Shown here one piece after another: positions 17,078 to 25,846 of a stretch of DNA of 56,681 nucleotides. A program made the position numbers and the translations under genes. Location: the NCBI GenBank assembly GCA_016192825.1, contig JACPTK010000028.1:1-56681 (forward strand), given 5' to 3'. Within the stretch, counting starts at the first letter, position 1, and every line of letters begins with the position of its first letter. The notes beneath the pieces were generated by a model. It saw nothing but the letters and a program-made list of their open reading frames with translations, was not told where the DNA came from and ran no database searches. Source of the DNA: Betaproteobacteria bacterium (lineage in GTDB: Bacteria > Pseudomonadota > Gammaproteobacteria > Burkholderiales > SG8-41).

Positions 17078-17980
17078 ATGGCCGCAGCCAGCAACCTGCC
17101 GGACGTTCTGGAAACGACCGAAGCCGAGCGCCTTGCCACGGGCTTCGTCTTCACCGAAGGCCCGCTCTGGCATCCGGACGGCTACTGGTTCTTCGTCGAC
17201 CTTCGCCGCAACCGGCTCCACCGCATGACGCCGGGCCGGGCGCCGGAGCTCTTCATGGAGACCGCCGGCGGCAACGGCACGACCTTCGACCTGGACGGGC
17301 GGCTCGTCATCTGCGAGGGCGACGCGCGGCGCGTGTCGCGTATCGGCGCGAACGGCAAGCTCGAGACGATCGTGGACAACTTCCAGGGCGGGCGCCTCAA
17401 CCGCCCGAACGACGTCGTGTGCCGCTCCGACGGCAGCCTCTACTTCACCGACCCGGACAAGCGCGTGCCCTACTCGCAGCGCGAGATTCCCGGGCCCGCC
17501 GGCATCGCCAACACCTGGGACGGCGCGCGCGTCTACCGCGTCGCGCCCGGCGGCGGGATCAGCGTGCTCGCGCTCTGCGAGTACCCGAACGGCCTCGCGT
17601 TCTCCCCCGACGAGCGCACGCTGTATGTCGCGAACACGCGCTCCACCCAGTACATTCATGCGCTGGGGCTCGACGCCGCGGGCAACCTCGCGCGGCGGCG
17701 CATCTTCGCCGACCTGAACGAGGGCGCCGAGCCGGGCATCCCCGACGGCCTGAAGGTGGACAGCCAGGGCCGCGTCTACTGCACCGGGCCGGGCGGCATC
17801 TGGGTGTTCACCCCGAACGGAAAGCGCATCGGCATCGTTCAGTTTCCCGAACAGGCGGTGAACTTCGCGTTCGGCGGCGCGGACCTGCGGACGCTGTTCT
17901 GCTGCGCCCATACCTCCGTCTACATCCTGAGGGTCAAGGTGCCGGGGAATCCGCATCCCTGGTACCGGCTGCGCCGGTAA
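17078..17980 (+). CDS. SMP-30/gluconolactonase/LRE family protein
   Basis: Six-bladed beta-propeller of 300 residues. Family landmarks: FTEGPLWHPDG near residue 25 (metal-binding Glu), GRLNRPNDVVCRSDGSLYFT near 105 (Asn and Asp ligands), YPNGLAFSPDERTLYVANT near 170 and IPDGLKVDSQGRVYCTGPGG near 225 (catalytic Asp). Such enzymes hydrolyse sugar lactones or related esters with a divalent metal. The metal residues appear intact, so activity is likely; the substrate is open. No signal peptide. Confidence 0.88.
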   Translation: MAAASNLPDVLETTEAERLATGFVFTEGPLWHPDGYWFFVDLRRNRLHRMTPGRAPELFMETAGGNGTTFDLDGRLVICEGDARRVSRIGANGKLETIVDNFQGGRLNRPNDVVCRSDGSLYFTDPDKRVPYSQREIPGPAGIANTWDGARVYRVAPGGGISVLALCEYPNGLAFSPDERTLYVANTRSTQYIHALGLDAAGNLARRRIFADLNEGAEPGIPDGLKVDSQGRVYCTGPGGIWVFTPNGKRIGIVQFPEQAVNFAFGGADLRTLFCCAHTSVYILRVKVPGNPHPWYRLRR

Positions 17981-18079
17981 GGGATGAGGGCGGAGGGATG
18001 AGGGATGAAAGATGACTCCCCTGTGCGGGAGACTCATCACCCATCACTCATCACCCGTCACCCATCACCGGGTCTCAGG
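17981..18079. repeat. heptamer-type arrays (GGATGAG and CATCACC)
   Basis: Gap between two convergent genes filled with GGATGAG-like units followed by CATCACC/CATCACT-like units, both with period 7 and some substitutions. Confidence 0.75.
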
Positions 18080-19303
18080 TCATCCATTCGCCGCATCCGC
18101 GGCGACAGTGGGCTCGTCCGGCAGCAGCAGCACGATCGCGGCCTTGATCGCGGCGATGCCGGCCATGATCCACAGCGCGTTGGAAAACCCGATCCCTTTC
18201 ACCAGCGGCCCGAGCACCCATACCGCGCCCGAGCTGAAGCCGAAGGCGACCGTGAGCCGCATGCCGGCCACCCGCGAGCGCAGCCGGTCGTCCACGTAGC
18301 GCACGATCATGGCGTCGGTGAAGGGGATCGAGCCGAAGATGAACACCATCACCGCCAGCAGCGCGGCGAACAGCCACCAGTCCTGCGTGTGAGCGGCGAA
18401 GATGAGCAGCGGCACCTGGGCGACGGACATCCAGAGCTGCAGCGGCTTGAACGGCATGGTGTCGATCAGCCTGCCGACGACGATCTGCGCGAGCGAGGCG
18501 ATCGCATAGATCGTCGCTAGCAGGGTGCCGATGATCGCCGGGTCCTCGATCAAGCCCTTGAAGCCTTCGGACAGCAGCTGCGCGTTGCCGTTGGTCGTGA
18601 AGTTGAACAGCACCGTGCTCACGGCCGCGGCGGCGGTCATCACCGCGAACGCACGGATCAGCATTTCGGGCGTCAGCGACACTTTCGCCTTGCCGCCCTT
18701 GCGTTTCGACGGCGCCTCGGTTTCCTTCGGGCACGCCATCGCAAAAACGATCCCACAGGCGACCGACACGAGGCCGGGAATCGCGAAGGCGGCGCGCCAG
18801 CCGATCCACTTGACGAGAAACCCGGTCGCCAGCGCGGCGACGGCGATGCCGAGATTGCCGGCGAGCCCGTTCAGACCGATCACCGCGCCCGGATTCGGCA
18901 CGTTCTGCACCAGCATCGGAATGCCCACCGGATGGTAGATCGCGGCGAAGGCGCCGAGCAGCGTCAGCGCGGCGGCGAGCTGCCAGGCGTCCTGCGTGAG
19001 GGACACCAGCACCGCGGCCACGCCCATGCCGAGGAAAAATATGATCATCATGACGCGGCGGCCCCACAGGTCGCCCAGGCGGCCGGCGGGCAGCGCGCCG
19101 AGGCCGAACAGCGCGAAGGCGCCGACGCTGTAGGGCATCAGGTCGGTCCAGTCGGCATAGCCGAACTCGGCGGCGACCGACGCGACGGCCGTCGCGAAGA
19201 TCAGCAGGAACATGTGGTCGATCGCGTGACCCGCGTTCAGCAGGAGGTTCACGACGCGGGGAAACCCGCTGGGGACGGGAGCGGTCTGGGCGAGGGTGGT
19301 CAT
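18080..19303 (-). CDS. MFS transporter
   Basis: Major facilitator of 407 residues starting MTTLAQTAPVPSGFPRVVNL. The conserved loop motif GRLGDLWGRRVMMI follows helix 2, a lysine-rich central loop (APSKRKGGKAKVSL) separates the two halves, and twelve hydrophobic stretches are visible. The first helix contains HAIDHMFLLIFATAV. It differs from the MFS at 13791. It is convergent with the lactonase-like gene. Substrate unknown. Confidence 0.85.
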   Translation of the reverse strand: MTTLAQTAPVPSGFPRVVNLLLNAGHAIDHMFLLIFATAVASVAAEFGYADWTDLMPYSVGAFALFGLGALPAGRLGDLWGRRVMMIIFFLGMGVAAVLVSLTQDAWQLAAALTLLGAFAAIYHPVGIPMLVQNVPNPGAVIGLNGLAGNLGIAVAALATGFLVKWIGWRAAFAIPGLVSVACGIVFAMACPKETEAPSKRKGGKAKVSLTPEMLIRAFAVMTAAAAVSTVLFNFTTNGNAQLLSEGFKGLIEDPAIIGTLLATIYAIASLAQIVVGRLIDTMPFKPLQLWMSVAQVPLLIFAAHTQDWWLFAALLAVMVFIFGSIPFTDAMIVRYVDDRLRSRVAGMRLTVAFGFSSGAVWVLGPLVKGIGFSNALWIMAGIAAIKAAIVLLLPDEPTVAADAANG

Positions 19304-19404
19304 GGCGCGTGAGTGTGCTTGAGGGCGTGCCGTCTGTCTTTCGATGTCTTACAGTACTATATCGAGAAATGGACACCGCCGACTGACGGCAGCCGACCGG
19401 ATCT

Positions 19405-20217
19405 TTACCGGGCACCCGGCTTGTTACGGGGACCGCCGCCGAATACAAAAACTTCGACGAACGCCGCGACCAGCGCTCCCGGCATGGCGATGTAGGCTGC
19501 CTGAACCCCGGTCCCGCCCGCGAATGGCCCTGCAATCCTGTCCGCGGCAAGCATGCCGGCGGTGACCAGCAGGTAGATCCACGCGCATGCCGGGATGCCC
19601 CGCCATCGCACGGCGCTGCGCGCACGCAGTCCCAGCCAGGCGGTCCCCCCGAGCCCCCACAGCGCGACCAGCCACTTCACCTGCTGTACCGACAGGTCGA
19701 TCGCCAGCGATGCGACGAGAAGCAGCAACAACGGCGCGATCAGGAGGTACAGCAGCGCCCCCAGCGAAAGCAGGGCCCACTGCCCGAAATCTGCGACCAG
19801 GTCGCCCTGCTGGCGCAGCCACGCCGGCTCGTTGCCCGCGGCATAACGGGGCATCGCTGCCAGGCGCAGATAGCGCGAGAGCGCCTGGCCGGCCCTGAAA
19901 CTGAATGCGAGCTGCGCGGCCAGGAGCATGACCAGCCCGATCCTGCTTTCAGCGAGCCAGGACAGCGGCAGCGTCGCCGTGCCCAACGATGCGAACACCA
20001 CGAATCCCGCCGGCATGCGCACCACGAACACATCCCCCAGGGATATGAAGTAGGCGATTCCGAAGCCGAACGCCCAGAGGATCGCGGCGACCAGGCCGAA
20101 GTTATCCTCGGTGACGGTCCACCACGCGAACCGCGCCGCCAGCGCGAGCAGAACCAGCACCACCACCAGATAGACCACCCAGTCCATGAAACCACGCTGG
20201 CGATGGGGAAGGTTCAT
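19405..20217 (-). CDS. polytopic membrane protein of unknown function
   Basis: Not recognised. It has 270 residues with about eight hydrophobic segments (for example VVYLVVVLVLLALAARFAWW near 15 and LLYLLIAPLLLLLVASLAI near 160) and few charged residues between them. The codon use resembles the neighbours. A second start at MDWVVY (11 residues in) would remove the charged leader MNLPHRQRGF. No motif suggests an enzyme or a transport class. Confidence 0.7.
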   Translation of the reverse strand: MNLPHRQRGFMDWVVYLVVVLVLLALAARFAWWTVTEDNFGLVAAILWAFGFGIAYFISLGDVFVVRMPAGFVVFASLGTATLPLSWLAESRIGLVMLLAAQLAFSFRAGQALSRYLRLAAMPRYAAGNEPAWLRQQGDLVADFGQWALLSLGALLYLLIAPLLLLLVASLAIDLSVQQVKWLVALWGLGGTAWLGLRARSAVRWRGIPACAWIYLLVTAGMLAADRIAGPFAGGTGVQAAYIAMPGALVAAFVEVFVFGGGPRNKPGAR

Positions 20218-20353
20218 CGATTCATAACCCTGCGAATTCGCTCGTCGCGATTTCGCGGGCGGCGCGGCGCAACTCGAACGAAGGATGGCCAGCGAAGCAC
20301 GGGAAGCCGATGTCAGGTCATCCTTCCGCCTTCAGGCCGCTGGCTACGCGGTC

Positions 20354-21316
20354 TCACTCGACACGCATGCCGGATTCCTTGACCACTTTCGCCCACTTCT
20401 GGACTTCGCGACGCACGTGCTCCGCGAACTGCTCCGGCGTCGAGCCGACGAGCTCGAGGTCGGTCTTGCCGAACCGGCTCTTCACGTCGGGATTGGAGAC
20501 CGCCTTCACCGTCGCCGCGTGCAGGCGGGCAACGATCTCGTTCGGCGTGCCCGCCGGAACCATCAAGCCGTACCAGGAGGTCACTTCGTAGCCGGGCACG
20601 CCGGCCTCGATCAGGGTCGGCACGTTGGGCGCCATGGACGAGCGCTTCGGGCTGGTCACCGCGAGCGCGCGCAGTTTCCCGGCCCGGACGTGCGGTGTCA
20701 CCGCGCTGGTGGAGGGGAAGCCGACCGATGCCTCGCCGCTGATCACCGCGGTAATGGCCTGCGGCGTGCCTTTGTAATTGACTTCCGTCATCCGGGTGCC
20801 GGCCATGCTGTCGAGCAGTTTCGCCGCGAGCCTGATCGCGGCACCCGAGGTGGCGACGTTGATCTCGCCCGGCCGCTTCTTCGCGAACGCGATCAGTTCC
20901 TTCACCGATCTCGCAGGCAGCGAGGGATGCGTTGCCAGCGTGAACGAGCCGGACGCGACCAGCGTGACCGGCGCGAAGTCCTGGAGGAGGTCGTAACCGA
21001 GCCGGCTGTAGAGCGACACGCTGATCGAGTGGGCGATGTTGCCCATCATCACCGTGTAGCCGTCGGGCGGCGACTTGGCGGCGACCTCGGCGCCCAGGTT
21101 GCCCGCCGCGCCGGCGCGGTTGTCGATCACCACCTGCTGCCCGAGCGCCGCCGCGAGCTGCGGCTGCACGAAGCGCGCAACGATATCATTGGCGCTGCCC
21201 GCCGGAAACGGCACGAGCAGTCGCACCGGCCGGGTCGGGTACTGGGCCTGGGCCGGCGCGATCCCCGCCAGCATAAAGGCAAGAATGATCAAGCCACTGC
21301 AAGACATTATTTTCAT
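20354..21316 (-). CDS. Bug/TctC-family periplasmic solute-binding protein (E)
   Basis: Bug receptor of 320 residues. ATG at 21316 lies behind GAGGAGGAAACC and gives the signal peptide MKIMSCSGLIILAFMLAGIA followed by PAQAQYPTRPVRLLVPFPAG. The C-terminus KWAKVVKESGMRVE is typical. It has no TctAB neighbours and no obvious pathway partners; ettA lies upstream on the same strand across a repeat-filled gap. Confidence 0.92.
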   Translation of the reverse strand: MKIMSCSGLIILAFMLAGIAPAQAQYPTRPVRLLVPFPAGSANDIVARFVQPQLAAALGQQVVIDNRAGAAGNLGAEVAAKSPPDGYTVMMGNIAHSISVSLYSRLGYDLLQDFAPVTLVASGSFTLATHPSLPARSVKELIAFAKKRPGEINVATSGAAIRLAAKLLDSMAGTRMTEVNYKGTPQAITAVISGEASVGFPSTSAVTPHVRAGKLRALAVTSPKRSSMAPNVPTLIEAGVPGYEVTSWYGLMVPAGTPNEIVARLHAATVKAVSNPDVKSRFGKTDLELVGSTPEQFAEHVRREVQKWAKVVKESGMRVE

Positions 21317-21361
21317 GGTTTCCTCCTCGAATTGACCCACGTCCACAGGACTCTACCACTT

Positions 21362-21430
21362 GGCGATGGGTGATGGGTCATCCCTCGACCTTCGGGTGAC
21401 TCATCACCCATCACCCATCACTCATCACCG
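21362..21430. repeat. heptamer array GATGGGT / CATCACC
   Basis: Period-7 units GATGGGT-like and CATCACC-like on either side of a short centre, immediately next to the palindrome at 21432-21468. Confidence 0.75.
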
Positions 21431-21431
21431 C

Positions 21432-21468
21432 TAAGGAGTGTGTCGGGGCAAAGCCCGACACACTCCTA
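21432..21468. repeat. TAG-type palindromic repeat, copy 1
   Basis: On the minus strand it reads TAGGAGTGTGTCGGGCTTTG followed by the inverse arm CCCCGACACACTCCTTA. It is identical over 37 bp to the copy at 40342-40378. The first TAG is the stop codon of ettA. It can fold into a long hairpin but has no U-tract. Confidence 0.9.
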
Positions 21469-23133
21469 GACTTTGAGCGGCTTGAAGCGGATGCGGTGCG
21501 GCTTAGCGCCTTCCTCGCCGAGGCGCCTCTTCTTGTCCGCCTCGTATTCCTGGTAGTTGCCGTCGAACAGCGCCACCCGGGAGTCGCCCTCGAACGCGAG
21601 GATGTGCGTGGCGATGCGATCGAGGAACCAGCGGTCGTGCGAGATCACAAGCACGGACCCGGCGAACTCCAGCAGCGCGTCCTCGAGCGCGCGCAGCGTC
21701 TCCACGTCGAGGTCGTTGGAAGGCTCGTCGAGCAGTAGCACGTTGGCGCCCGAGAGCATGATCTTGGCGAGGTGCAGGCGCCCGCGCTCGCCGCCCGAGA
21801 GGCTGCCCACCTTCTTCCCCTGGTCGGTGCCCTTGAAGTTGAATCGGCCGAGATAGGCGCGCGAAGGCATCTCGAACTTGCCGACCTTGAGGATATCCGC
21901 CCCGCTGGAGACGAACTCGAACACGGTCTGGTCGTTCGCCAGAGCGTCGCGCGACTGGTCCACGTGCGCGAGCTTCGCCGTCGGCCCGATCGCCACTTCG
22001 CCGCGGTCCGGCTTCTCGGCCCCGGTGGTCATGCGGAACAACGTGGACTTGCCGGCGCCGTTCGGCCCGATGATCCCGACGATCGCGCCGGGCGGCACGC
22101 GGAAGGACAGGTCGTCTATCAGCAGGCGCTCGCCGTAGCCCTTGGAGACGCCCTTGAACTCGATCACGCTGTCGCCCAGGCGCTCGGCGACGGGAATGAA
22201 GATTTCCTGGGTCTCGTTGCGCTTCTGGTACTCGTACGAGTTCAGCTCCTCGAAGCGGGCGATGCGCGCCTTGGCCTTGGCCTGCCGCCCCTTGGGGTTC
22301 TGGCGGACCCACTCGAGCTCTTTCTTCAGCGCCTTCTGGCGCGCCGACTCGGTGGCTTCCTCCTGCTTGAGCCGCGCCTCTTTCTGCTCGAGCCAGGAGC
22401 TGTAGTTCCCCTGCCACGGAATGCCGTAGCCGCGGTCGAGCTCGAGGATCCACTGGGCGGCGTTGTCGAGGAAATAGCGGTCGTGGGTCACCGCCACCAC
22501 GGTGCCGGGGAATTTCAGCAGGTACTGCTCCAGCCACTCGACGCTCTCGGCATCGAGGTGGTTGGTGGGCTCGTCGAGGAGCAGCATGTCGGGCCGGGAA
22601 AGCAGCAGCCGGCACAACGCCACCCGGCGCTTCTCGCCGCCGGAGAGCGGCCCGATCTTCGCCTCCCACGGCGGCAGGCGCAGGGCGTCGGCCGCGATTT
22701 CCAGTTGATGGTCGGTTTCGCCGCCGCCGCTCGCCGCGAGGATCGCCTCGTACTTGCTCTGCTCGGCTGCCAGCTTGTCGAAGTCGGCGCCCTCCTCCGC
22801 GTAGGCCGCGTAGATCTCCTCCAGCTTGCGCTTGGCCTCGATGACCTCGCCCATGCCCTCTTCCACCGTCTCGCGCACGGACCTGTCCGGATCGAGCCGG
22901 GGTTCCTGGGGCAGGAATCCCACGCGCAGGCCGGGCATAGGGATCGCTTCACCGTCGAAAGCCGTATCCACGCCCGCCATGATCCTGAGCAGGCTCGACT
23001 TGCCGGCGCCGTTCAATCCCAGCACGCCGATCTTGGCGCCGGGAAAGAAGGACAGCGAGATGTCCTTGAGAATCGCGCGCCGGGGTGGCACAACCTTGCC
23101 GACCGCGCGCATGGTGTACACGTATTGAGCCAT
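21466..23133 (-). CDS. ettA: energy-dependent translational throttle protein EttA (ABC-F)
   Basis: ABC-F ATPase of 555 residues, the same length as E. coli EttA. It binds the ribosomal E site and gates the first elongation step by ATP/ADP ratio. Two ABC domains: Walker A GLNGAGKSS near 38 with signature LSGGEKRRVALCRLL, and GPNGAGKST near 335 with LSGGERGRLHLAKIM. The arm and P-site tether linker (RQKALKKELEWVRQNPKGRQ) lie between them. ATG at 23133 (MAQYVYTMRAVGKVVPPRR) matches the known start. The TAG stop is supplied by a palindromic repeat. Confidence 0.95.
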   Translation of the reverse strand: MAQYVYTMRAVGKVVPPRRAILKDISLSFFPGAKIGVLGLNGAGKSSLLRIMAGVDTAFDGEAIPMPGLRVGFLPQEPRLDPDRSVRETVEEGMGEVIEAKRKLEEIYAAYAEEGADFDKLAAEQSKYEAILAASGGGETDHQLEIAADALRLPPWEAKIGPLSGGEKRRVALCRLLLSRPDMLLLDEPTNHLDAESVEWLEQYLLKFPGTVVAVTHDRYFLDNAAQWILELDRGYGIPWQGNYSSWLEQKEARLKQEEATESARQKALKKELEWVRQNPKGRQAKAKARIARFEELNSYEYQKRNETQEIFIPVAERLGDSVIEFKGVSKGYGERLLIDDLSFRVPPGAIVGIIGPNGAGKSTLFRMTTGAEKPDRGEVAIGPTAKLAHVDQSRDALANDQTVFEFVSSGADILKVGKFEMPSRAYLGRFNFKGTDQGKKVGSLSGGERGRLHLAKIMLSGANVLLLDEPSNDLDVETLRALEDALLEFAGSVLVISHDRWFLDRIATHILAFEGDSRVALFDGNYQEYEADKKRRLGEEGAKPHRIRFKPLKV

Positions 23134-23239
23134 CAGTCGGTGTCCGCCCCTGAAAAAATGCGACAGCATAGCGGAAACGCGCAACTCACGGAGCGATTCC
23201 GAACGCGCGGCAAGGGTCGCCGTGGCCCCGCTAAATATC

Positions 23240-23268
23240 TGGAATTCAAGGGGATTCGCGTGTATAAT
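23240..23268 (+). promoter_or_regulatory. candidate sigma-70 promoter
   Basis: TGGAAT at about 23240 and TATAAT near 23263 are 17 bp apart. The -10 is perfect and the -35 is poor (3 of 6). It points toward a terminator only about 20 bp downstream and then toward the small gene at 23355. Confidence 0.45.
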
Positions 23269-23280
23269 GCGTTCATCAGA

Positions 23281-23309
23281 AGGCCCGGAACCGCCGGGCT
23301 TTTTTTCTT
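23281..23309 (+). terminator. rho-independent terminator
   Basis: GGCCCGGAACCGCCGGGC is a G+C-rich stem-loop followed by seven T residues. It lies immediately after the candidate promoter, so it would end a very short RNA or act as an attenuator for the genes at 23355-23953. Confidence 0.75.
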
Positions 23310-23313
23310 TACC

Positions 23314-23340
23314 TAGCAGACTGTCGGAGTCAACTCCGGA
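23314..23340. repeat. TAG-type palindromic repeat, decayed copy
   Basis: TAGCAGACTGTCGGAGTCAA followed by CTCCGGA resembles the left arm and centre of the copy at 40512-40549; the right arm is missing. Confidence 0.5.
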
Positions 23341-23354
23341 AAGCGATATCAGCC

Positions 23355-23612
23355 ATGAGCATCATGAGACAGACCCGGTCAGTGGACTGGACGAAGGAAC
23401 GAATCGCCGCGCTGGCCACGCCCGAAGTGAAGCAACTGCGCGCCAACGCGGAGCGGCTCAACGACCCGGAAATCGTGGAGCGGTGCAACGAGGTGCTCAG
23501 CGAACGCCCGCGGAGCGGCGTCCCCAAGCGCAAGACCACCGTCGCGAAGCCGGGGAGCGTCGCCCGCACCCGGGGCAAGAAGAAGGATTCAGAGCTGGGC
23601 GGTGCCGCATGA
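23355..23612 (+). CDS. small protein of unknown function
   Basis: Not recognised. It has 85 residues, with a helical, charged first half (VDWTKERIAALATPEVKQLR) and a basic tail ending RTRGKKKDSELGGAA. Its stop overlaps the start of the next gene (ATGA), so the two are probably one transcript. The basic tail would suit nucleic-acid or ribosome binding, but nothing shows this directly. Confidence 0.6.
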   Translation: MSIMRQTRSVDWTKERIAALATPEVKQLRANAERLNDPEIVERCNEVLSERPRSGVPKRKTTVAKPGSVARTRGKKKDSELGGAA

Positions 23613-23953
23613 GCATTCCTATCAGGGCGCGCGCGCGGTTCATGATCGGGAAATACGAGGTGATCGCGGAGCCGATCCCGTACTCGACGCAGATGCTGCG
23701 CTACAACGTGTATCTCGACAAGACGCGGATCGGAGCCACGGTGAGCATGCCATCGGAGTCCGACTGCCGGTTCCTGGAAAAGCCGCCGGTCGTTCCCCCG
23801 CTCAAGGTCTTCAACATGACGGGCCGGCCCGGCCGTCCGAAAAAGGGCGCCGTGAAGCCCGCCGTTGTCCTGGAGAGGGACCAACCCGGTTTCCGGGAAA
23901 AACTGCCTTCCGACGTAACGCTCGACGGACTCGGAAAACCGGAGGACCGCTAG
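23609..23953 (+). CDS. small protein of unknown function, coupled to the previous gene
   Basis: Not recognised. It has 114 residues starting MSIPIRARARFMIGKYEVIA. The first half (about 1-55) has beta-type alternation (YNVYLDKTRIGATVS). A proline- and lysine-rich segment MTGRPGRPKKGAVKPAVV follows; GRPRK-like sequences resemble AT-hooks, but a single one is weak evidence. ATGA overlap with the upstream gene. The TAG stop at 23951 is the first codon of a palindromic repeat. Confidence 0.6.
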   Translation: MSIPIRARARFMIGKYEVIAEPIPYSTQMLRYNVYLDKTRIGATVSMPSESDCRFLEKPPVVPPLKVFNMTGRPGRPKKGAVKPAVVLERDQPGFREKLPSDVTLDGLGKPEDR

Positions 23954-24002
23954 GAGTTTATCGGACTTGGGCCGACAAACTCCTAATGCAAAACCGCCTG
24001 CG
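23951..24002. repeat. TAG-type palindromic repeat, copy 2, with GCAAAACCGCC tail
   Basis: TAGGAGTTTATCGGACTTGG and the inverse arm GCCGACAAACTCCTA form the palindrome at 23951-23985, followed by ATGCAAAACCGCCTGCGC. The same tail follows the copy at 40342 and, inverted, precedes the copy at 40512. The first TAG ends the upstream gene. Confidence 0.85.
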
Positions 24003-24013
24003 CAAAAACGGAA

Positions 24014-24046
24014 GAAAAAAGCCGGGCGTGAGCCCGGCTTTTTTGC
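24014..24046. terminator. bidirectional rho-independent terminator
   Basis: Stem GCCGGGC/GCCCGGC with a short loop, preceded by seven A residues and followed by six T residues, so it can stop transcription from both the small gene pair (plus) and the cold shock gene (minus). Confidence 0.85.
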
Positions 24047-24060
24047 GCAGTGCCGACCGC

Positions 24061-24267
24061 TCAAACGGCCTGGATGTTGCTGGCCTGCGTCTTGCCTTTG
24101 TTGCCGGTGGTGATCTCGAAGGACACCTTCTGGCCTTCCTTCAGCGACTTGAATCCCTGCATGTTGATCGCCGAGAAGTGGGCGAAAAGATCCTCGCCGC
24201 CGCCGTCAGGCGTAATGAAACCAAAACCCTTCGCATCGTTGAACCACTTGACCGTACCGGTTGCCAT
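24061..24267 (-). CDS. cold shock domain protein
   Basis: CspA-family protein of 68 residues starting [23 protein letters not shown]1 (KGFGFI) and RNP2 (DLFAHFSAI) are intact. It binds single-stranded RNA and DNA and melts RNA structure. ATG at 24267 follows GAGGAACGTCAC. The leader upstream (24268 to about 24500) is long and contains hairpin-forming sequence, as in other csp genes with post-transcriptional control. Confidence 0.95.
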   Translation of the reverse strand: MATGTVKWFNDAKGFGFITPDGGGEDLFAHFSAINMQGFKSLKEGQKVSFEITTGNKGKTQASNIQAV

Positions 24268-24516
24268 TGTGACGTTCCTCAAAAAATAAGGGCTGAGCCC
24301 GAACTCGTGTTTAGTTTATCTCAAAGCCCCAGAAGAACGGACGAACAGCAAGTCACCTACCCCAAGTACTCTAGACTAAACATCGAGCGCGCACCTTATA
24401 GGGGAAGCCGGGCCGCGTCAAGTGAAATAATCGTGATGGATGATGGAGTTAGTCAGGCATGACGCGGTTTGTGCGCGTATAGTGGATGGTGGACCTCAAC
24501 TGACCGGACCCGGGTC
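24268..24516 (-). other. probable long 5' leader of the cold shock gene
   Basis: No competing gene. On the minus strand GTTCGGGCTCAGCCC followed by TTATTTTTTG can fold just upstream of the ribosome binding site. A long structured leader is usual for csp genes; here it is inferred. Confidence 0.4.
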
Positions 24517-24672
24517 GTGACCGACGAAGCCTACATCGCTGCCTACCAGAAGCTCGCAAGCCAGTACCACAACAATCAGACGAGCATGGCGGATTACCTG
24601 GCCGCCATCCAAAAACTGAAGGAGCAATACCTCAAGGGCAGGAACAGCGCCGCGCTTCCCGCCGTTCCTTAG
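24517..24672 (+). CDS. small hypothetical protein
   Basis: Open frame of 51 codons from GTG at 24517 (VTDEAYIAAYQKLASQYHNN), amphipathic and helical with a YLAAIQKLKEQYLKG stretch. The composition looks coding, but no family is recognised and the ribosome binding site is poor. The frame extends upstream to 24469. Confidence 0.4.
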   Translation: MTDEAYIAAYQKLASQYHNNQTSMADYLAAIQKLKEQYLKGRNSAALPAVP

Positions 24673-24930
24673 AGCCCGTCCTGGATTGACCGGAACGGCC
24701 CCGGACCCGGGGAGATTGCCGGCTACGAAGTCCAGCTCATTGAAAGAGACTTCATTTCAATAGCTTGCCGCAGCTTGTAGTCCCCTTCAGCAGCCGCGTT
24801 CCTTCCTTCTCGCCGGACCCGTCCCGTTACTTCGACCGCGCCGAACGTGCCTCGCACGGTCCGACGCGAAAATGATAAATTGGCGGCTCGCCGGACCGTC
24901 CCCGGTTACCCATTCGGAGGAGTGAGCCCC

Positions 24931-25818
24931 ATGGAGCGCAAGAAGGCCAGCGACTTCCCGCAGGAAGTTCTCGATCTGTTCGACGGCTACGTCCACGGCG
25001 GCATGAACCGCCGCGAATTTCTGGACCGCGCCGCGAAGTACGCGGTCGGCGGCTTCACCGCCGCGGCGATGCTGGAGAGCCTCAAGCCCAATTTCGCGTG
25101 GGCACAGCAGGTCGCGAAAGACGACAAGCGCATCCAGACGCAATACCTGGACTACGGTTCGCCCCAGGGCTCCGGCAAGATGAAGGGCTATCTCGCGCGG
25201 CCGACGAAAGCCGGCAAGCTGCCCGCCGTGCTGGTGATCCACGAGAACCGCGGCTTGAACCCGTACATCGAGGACGTCGCGCGGCGCCTCGCGGTGCAGG
25301 GCTACCTCGCCTTCGCGCCGGACGCGCTCGCGCCGGTCGGGGGCTACCCCGGCGACGAGGTCAAGGCCGTAGGGATGTTCGCCAAGCTCGACGCCAAGAA
25401 ACGGTTCGAGGACCTGCTTGCCGGCGCCGGCGTCCTGAAGTCGCGCCCCGAGTTCAGCGGCAAGCTCGGCGCAGTCGGATTCTGCTTCGGCGGCCTCGTC
25501 GTGAATCAGATTGCGACTCGCATGCCGGATCTGGCGGCCGGCGTGCCGTTCTACGGCAGGCAAGTCAGTGCCGCCGACACCGCCAAGATCAAGGCGCCGC
25601 TCCTGATCCATTACGCCGGCCTCGACGTGGGCGTCAACAGCGGCTGGCCGGCGTGGGAGACTGCGCTACAGACCAACAAGGTGCGCTATCAGGTGCATTT
25701 CTACGAGGGCGTGAATCACGCGTTCCACAACGACACCACGCCGCGCTACGACGCCGCCGCCGCCAAGCTGGCGTGGTCGCGCACCCTCGCCTTCTTCAAG
25801 CAACACCTCAAGGGATAA
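24931..25818 (+). CDS. dienelactone hydrolase family protein with Tat-like signal
   Basis: Alpha/beta-hydrolase of 295 residues. The N-terminus carries NRREFLDRAAKYAVGGFTAA, a twin-arginine-like export signal. The nucleophile elbow GFCFGG supplies a cysteine, as in dienelactone hydrolases, with a histidine in GVNHAFHND and an Asp expected near HYAGLDVGV. It resembles YghX-type proteins. ATG at 24931 follows GGAGGAGTGAGCCCC; the longer frame from 24847 is not supported. Likely an exported or membrane-associated hydrolase of unknown ester. Confidence 0.88.
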   Translation: MERKKASDFPQEVLDLFDGYVHGGMNRREFLDRAAKYAVGGFTAAAMLESLKPNFAWAQQVAKDDKRIQTQYLDYGSPQGSGKMKGYLARPTKAGKLPAVLVIHENRGLNPYIEDVARRLAVQGYLAFAPDALAPVGGYPGDEVKAVGMFAKLDAKKRFEDLLAGAGVLKSRPEFSGKLGAVGFCFGGLVVNQIATRMPDLAAGVPFYGRQVSAADTAKIKAPLLIHYAGLDVGVNSGWPAWETALQTNKVRYQVHFYEGVNHAFHNDTTPRYDAAAAKLAWSRTLAFFKQHLKG

Positions 25819-25846
25819 CGAGTTATCCCGAAATTGCGGAGTAGAG

